Shown here in pieces: positions 59,401 to 64,000 of a stretch of 64,000 nucleotides of DNA. Below the pieces are notes generated by a model. The model was not told the DNA's origin, did no database searches, and worked only from the letters and a program-made list of their open reading frames with translations. Made by a program: the position numbers and the translations under genes. This DNA comes from Hofstenia miamia (lineage: Eukaryota; Xenacoelomorpha; Acoela). The stretch spans positions 385,650-449,649 of the forward strand of contig SCFE01000041.1 of NCBI GenBank assembly GCA_004352715.1, given 5' to 3'. Position 1 is the stretch's first letter; every line of letters starts with the position of its first letter.

Positions 59401-62199
59401 AATGCAGAATTTAACCTAACAATAGCACACCTATAAACGTACAGTTTTTACTTAGAGACGCAGAATCAGTATTTATAAAAATATATTGTATTTGTTTTTT
59501 TGTGAAACCCTCAAAATTGTTTTTTGAACACTTTGTTTTGAAATGATTGGTTGATATCCTTCATACTAAGATCTTGCTCCTCATGTTTTCAAACATTTTG
59601 CATCTATGATAGTTGTTAGCAACGACAATAAATAATTATTTATAAGTAATTATTAAAAAATTTTCTGTTGATTTTGTTAAATATGTAAACATTTAAAATA
59701 TTGGCTATACTGTTAAGTAACAATTGATTTGTATAATTACATTAAATTTTATTAATTTATCAACTCAGTTCTTAATGATTTGAATTGCTATTGTTCATCT
59801 CAAACTCTTGATTTACTGTGTAAAATCTATGATGGTTGCTTGCATCGGCCAGTCTAAGTGTTTTTCGGTTTTTATTTGTAAATACGTTGACAATAAATTT
59901 GTATATTATACCAAGTAGTTGATATAAATATAAAACCGATGTATAAAGGATAATCTCAAGACGGGAATGCGTGAATTGTTACAATTGGATTTTTAGTTTC
60001 ACAAATATTTAATCGATTCAAACTTGGTGTGAATATATTAGTTGACAAAACACAAAGCAAATTTTTAATATCACAACTAACAAAAATTGATTTAATGCGC
60101 AACAAACTTAATTATCGTAAAAAATTCGAAAAAATTAACTGCAAGTTATATATCGTAGTAATTTAATGCTAAATATTTTATGCTGGCATCAATTTATTAC
60201 AAATTGTAAAACAAATTGTCACAAAGAGCTCTATATTTAATTGAATATTTATATATATATATATATATATATAAGTTATCATATTTTTGAGTTGTTGTTA
60301 GCCTATTTTTTAGACAAGATTTTGAACAATGCGAGAAAAACTCTTTACCCGTTTTACTGTATAGGAAAATTAGGACTTTATTGTACTCTGTATTTGCAAG
60401 CATCCTAAGAAATCAGTTTCTAATGTTCAAAAAATTTCTACAATAGATATATTCTATCTCATTCTACTTTGGTTTTTATACATGTATATAAAAATTGTTG
60501 GCCGGTCTCTCCATGGAGCTTTCAATAATAGAATAATATTAAATATTTGTAGTAGCCTTCCTAAGTAGAATCATAAAAAGTAACTCGAAAATTTGTTACT
60601 ACAAAAAAGCAAATTTAATGAACAAATTTTTTTTCAAACAGTTTTGTCAAAGTTGATGTATGGCACAGACAATAGTTTTAAATTTTATCAATTTTTCTTA
60701 GTCAATGCAGTCTTTCAAATATATTTTGAAATAATCCAAATTAGTTTTAAAATATTTTTTGCAATTATTTGGTCAGTGGTTTATAATATATTTTCTTTCA
60801 TTCTATAATTATAGTATATTTACTCATTGATGTCGTTCAATTATTTTAATTTCATTTTATGCAGCACTTAGTTCATCCTTCTTTTGATCTGGTACTTAAT
60901 GTAAGCTCTCAATAATACTCAACTTCGAAAGATGATGTATTCGCAGTTCTAGTGGTAGCAAACTGGGATTAGCGGGGCCTAATGCCTTCTGCTTTTTGAA
61001 AAACAAAATTTTTGCAAATGAGTCAAAACCAAAAATAGGACCGAAATATGCAAAAGAATTTCTAAAGTATGATTAAAATGATAATTTAGAAAGGCGTCCG
61101 TAAATTAAATTATGTAATTTTATATGAATTTATGGTACAAGTGATTTCAAATGAGTCTTAACATGTCTAATTGTGCATTATTTTCGATTCTTTTTTTTTC
61201 AAAGCTGAAAGATTACTTAATGGAACCATTAAGGAAAAGTTGACAGGATTAAACTTCTTTGAATTACTTTGTCCCAAAAATTGCTGAGTTAAACAATTTT
61301 AAAGCTGGGATAGCCCAATTTTGATATTATATTATTAAGCTAAGATGAGTAAATTTATATAAGATTTTCCATAAAATTTCCACATATCTTGAAGGAATAA
61401 CTTTCAAAATTGAAATTCTGATTTTGGATTTCTAAAATTAGTTGGAGACCATTGTCTTTAGATTGATTGAAATCAATTTTTGTATATAATAAGCTGCCGG
61501 GCTGTACTCCTAAATAATTATCAAGTATTTTAATTTTATAGCACTATATTTTTATGTACACTTTACCTAAATTTTATTTCGCAACAAGTAAAATCCATTA
61601 CCGCCACAACGTAATACATCACTAACAAGGTGGGCTGAGCCCCCTCCCGTTCCTTATTGACTACTCCCTTTAGTACACCCCTAACAATCGACAATCAAAT
61701 GGGTAATAATACTAATCACTAATTTAAAAGTCTTACATTAGCATCATTGGTTCCCATATAATCATTTGTTAATGTCTAATTGCTTTGAAACTGACATCGT
61801 TTGATTGGGAATGGGTCCACAACACATTTTATGACATATCATTAACATCATAGCTAAATTTGAACAGAATCTTGCTAATAACTCCAAGCTTGGTTCAAAC
61901 TTCGCCAATAGCTACATTTAATTTAAAAGAAACTATAATAATTTTCATCACTAAAATATTTAGATAAGGTTACTTAGTGACGATGTTCATGTTTTGTACA
62001 TATTATAGTGTTGACAATTAAATTCCATTTTTCTTCAGTATTGAAAACAGCATACATTTGATATTAATTATCCTATATTTATTTTACAACACCAATATAC
62101 AAAAATTTCTAAAACAATACATCTGAAGCAATTGCCTAAATAGAAAAATAAATCACGACCATAGAAAGTTTAAGCAAATCTACATAGTATTTTTTGTAG
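59401..62199. other. AT-rich intergenic DNA
   Basis: No gene recognised. It holds a (TA)n tract at 60247-60272. A CCCCCTCCCGTTCC block near 61637 is unusual in composition but unexplained. Confidence 0.45.
60247..60272. repeat. (TA)n microsatellite
   Basis: About 26 bp of alternating TA. Confidence 0.95.
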
Positions 62200-62393
62200 T
62201 ATCTGAAGATGCTCAGTAAATGCAGTAAAGGCAAACTTGTCGCAAATGTTATCTTACCGCAATATATATATATATATATATATATGCTGAAAAAATATAT
62301 TTGAGTGTTATTTACTCTTCTNNNNNNNNNNNNNNNTATCTGAAGATGCTCAGTAAATGCAGTAAAGGCAAACTTGTCGCAAATGTTATCTTA

Positions 62394-62429
<36 letters not shown>
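62200..62429. repeat. Exact duplication around a 15-N gap
   Basis: The stretch from TATCTGAAGATGCTCAG to TTATCTTACCGCA followed by (TA)n occurs at about 62200-62285 and again, base for base, at 62337-62429, with 15 N at 62322-62336 between. The identical copies beside a gap point to an unresolved overlap rather than a real tandem duplication. Confidence 0.85.
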
Positions 62430-62430
<1 letters not shown>

Positions 62431-62431
<1 letters not shown>

Positions 62432-63310
62432 GTTTTCTTGGACCTCTCCTCTTTGCTTGCTGCATTCCCCTCTTTCAGCGATTCTCATGAGCTTCAATGT
62501 ATATCTTCTCAGTTACGCAGATGACTTTCAAATCCTTGTTAGCTCCTCCAATATCTCAGATTGCTTACGCACTGCAAACGACTGCATTATGGTAATCCGA
62601 TCTTGGTTAATTGTTAGTGGATTATCTTTCAATAATGATAAGCTTGAACTCATTCACTTGTTTCCTAATCCTCAACTTGCAAATGTCAATCTTGCCATTG
62701 GTGTCACTCCCCTTACCAGCAGCCTGTTAGCCCTCAATTTGGGTGTCATTATGAACTCGTCTGATTTATCCTTCCGAATTCACATTTCGCGCGTTGTCAA
62801 GTCTTTCTTTGCCATTCTAAACAATTTCTGGAAGGTCCGACATTAGCTTACCTTCACGCTCATGTTCTTTCACGCATTGAATTTTCCAATTCTCCTCTTT
62901 TCTCATGCACTGACAATATCCTATCCTCCCTACAGAGAGTACAAAACTGTGCGGCCCGGTTCATATGTGCTCAGCACGGTCGTGCACCAACCTAGAGTAT
63001 TATTCACAGTGTCCATTGACTCACAGTCCGTCGTCGAGTCCTATAACCTACATATGAATGTTCATAACTGTCTTCACTCACAGTTTTCATCTCCTTACCT
63101 ATCACCTCTCTTGACGATTCAACCGTCGTCTTCTCTACCCCACCCATACATTCGTCTTATCACTGCTCAGCATTATGTTTGAAAGGGTGATGGTGCTTTT
63201 CTGTTATTGCACCTAATCAATGGAACTCTCTCCCTGAGCAGTTATGCTCCATTAGCGACGCAACACTTTTTTGCAAAAATCTAAAGACATTTCTTTTTAA
63301 CAATGTAGTG
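62431..63310 (+). pseudogene. 5'-truncated LINE ORF2, CR1/L2-like
   Basis: It begins inside the RT, just after the PQG motif (FLGPLLFACC), directly at the end of a (TA)n tract. Then LLSYADDFQILVSSSNIS, the intact YADD catalytic box (about 62510), WLIVSGLSFNNDKLELI, LNLGVIMNSSDLSFRIHIS, and, across frame changes, SSLQRVQNCAARFICAQHG, NVHNCLHSQFSSPYL and a tail equivalent to the usual WNSLP...FKxxLKTxLF. A dead 3' fragment of a non-LTR retrotransposon. Confidence 0.85.
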
Positions 63311-63444
63311 TTGGATTTTGACAAACACGATGGTAGAAAATATATTCATCGAATGAATAATGGAATATATTTTATTTTATAATAAACAAGTAGTATACAT
63401 TTGAATAAGAACGATTAAGTCATAATTTACATCAATATGCATGA

Positions 63445-63691
63445 TTAATTATCATTTTTATTAGCACAGCAGAACATCTTCAAATATTCAGTTTTCATCT
63501 TTGACCATGACATCATAAACAAGTAAGAATTGAAGCTATGAGACAAAATCATGAAAGTAGATGATGCAGCCAGGTAGAAAGGATATGGAATCTCAGCAAC
63601 ATTGTATCTCATGAGAAGGGAAATAACCGATCGAGGTATTGGACATACGACTTGGATGAAACAGGAGAGCACCAATGCCCTCGCTATACCA
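63445..63691 (-). CDS. Last exon of a rhodopsin-like GPCR (TM6-TM7)
   Basis: After a TTTCTTTAG acceptor (AG at 63693-63692) the minus-strand frame reads GIARALVLSCFIQVVCPIP (end of ICL3 and TM6), RSVISLLMRYNVAEIPYPF (ECL3) and STFMILSHSFNSYLFMMSW (TM7, with NSYLF in place of NPxxY), then a short tail KTEYLKMFCCANKNDN with a Cys pair that could be palmitoylated, and a stop. The frame is intact, so this may be a living gene whose earlier exons lie beyond the window. The two NPxxY changes (Pro to Ser, Tyr to Phe) are unusual. Whether it is related to the broken receptor at 25125-25971 cannot be judged, since that copy lacks TM7. Confidence 0.7.
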
Positions 63692-64000
63692 CTAAAGAAA
63701 TACTTATAATTAAAGGTAAATTATTCATATATTTTCATATAATTATTTATTTGTTGAATTTTTTCTAAAGATTCCAACGTTGGAATACTGATTATTATCA
63801 TTCAACTTGAAATTTTAAGACAATTTCGTTTCTGTTTAAAAAGATATACTCATTTGAAGTTTTAATAGATTTATGCTAGAACTTTGTGAATTTCTTTGAA
63901 ATAAAACCTTAAATTTGCATCTTAAGCATTGTGCAATTAATGAAAATATGGTTAATTGAATACAAACACATGGAATATTTCCCTGCAAAATCTTACGAAA
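63692..64000. other. Likely intron of the GPCR gene
   Basis: AT-rich, no coding signal, lies upstream of the GPCR exon on its strand. Confidence 0.45.

Noticed and set aside
60960-61000. GC-richer word near 60970 as a coding exon
   Set aside because: No frame with protein-like content extends through it.
1-64000. CRISPR arrays, bacterial operons, riboswitches or phage genes
   Set aside because: Nothing of the kind is present; the window is eukaryotic with introns and retroelements.

Overview
This is a eukaryotic, almost certainly invertebrate metazoan, genomic window. It is AT-rich, peppered with (TA)n microsatellites, interrupted by six assembly gaps, and it contains intron-split genes of animal families: LDL-receptor class A repeats, a B-box/coiled-coil (TRIM-like) protein and rhodopsin-like GPCR exons. 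The load of copia, gypsy, LINE, mariner/Tc1 and hAT-type elements and the strong CpG loss in parts of the window suggest an animal with germline CpG methylation. A cnidarian or tunicate would fit, but the sequence alone does not let me name a species.

Layout. 1-5.6 kb: minus-strand LDLRA gene(s), with a signal-peptide exon at 4926-5452, an LDLRA exon at 2200-2475 and a Cys/Leu-rich exon at 1893-2108. 5.6-10.8 kb: AT-rich intergenic DNA with a hairpin repeat and a dispersed repeat. 10.8-12.4 kb: the best gene in the window, a single-exon B-box/coiled-coil protein on the minus strand. 12.8-13.3 kb: a dispersed element carrying short GTTCAGACGAG-type direct repeats; its inverted twin at 25.97-26.49 kb cuts off a broken GPCR gene (25.1-25.97 kb). 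15.4-17.2 kb: a degenerate tandem repeat of about 80 bp that runs into a TTAGGG-like tract. 21-22 kb: a Tc1-like transposase relic.

24-45.5 kb is a graveyard of LTR retrotransposons. It holds four copia LTRs on the plus strand with protease-integrase and reverse-transcriptase fragments between them, two LTRs on the minus strand, two gypsy relics, and two copies of an unrecognised protein (here ORF-X) on the minus strand that lie just before a polypurine-like tract and an LTR start. Nearly the whole block is a CpG desert: I count about seven CG in 12 kb from 32,045 to 44,090. The exception is one 1.3 kb piece (LTR1, leader and gag start, 30,751-32,044), which keeps its CpGs and so looks like younger DNA.

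46-64 kb: a minus-strand LINE relic, a 675-bp TG...CA-bounded insertion inside a (TA)n tract, two families of dispersed repeats, a broken two-exon gene of unknown family (54.3-54.8 kb), a mariner relic, a well-defined 824-bp hAT-type MITE with 8-bp target duplication, a 5'-truncated LINE ORF2, and the last exon of a GPCR (63.4-63.7 kb, minus).

The host genes appear to be receptor-type (LDLRA, GPCR) and TRIM-like genes. I see no operon or functional cluster; most of the remaining DNA is transposon-derived.
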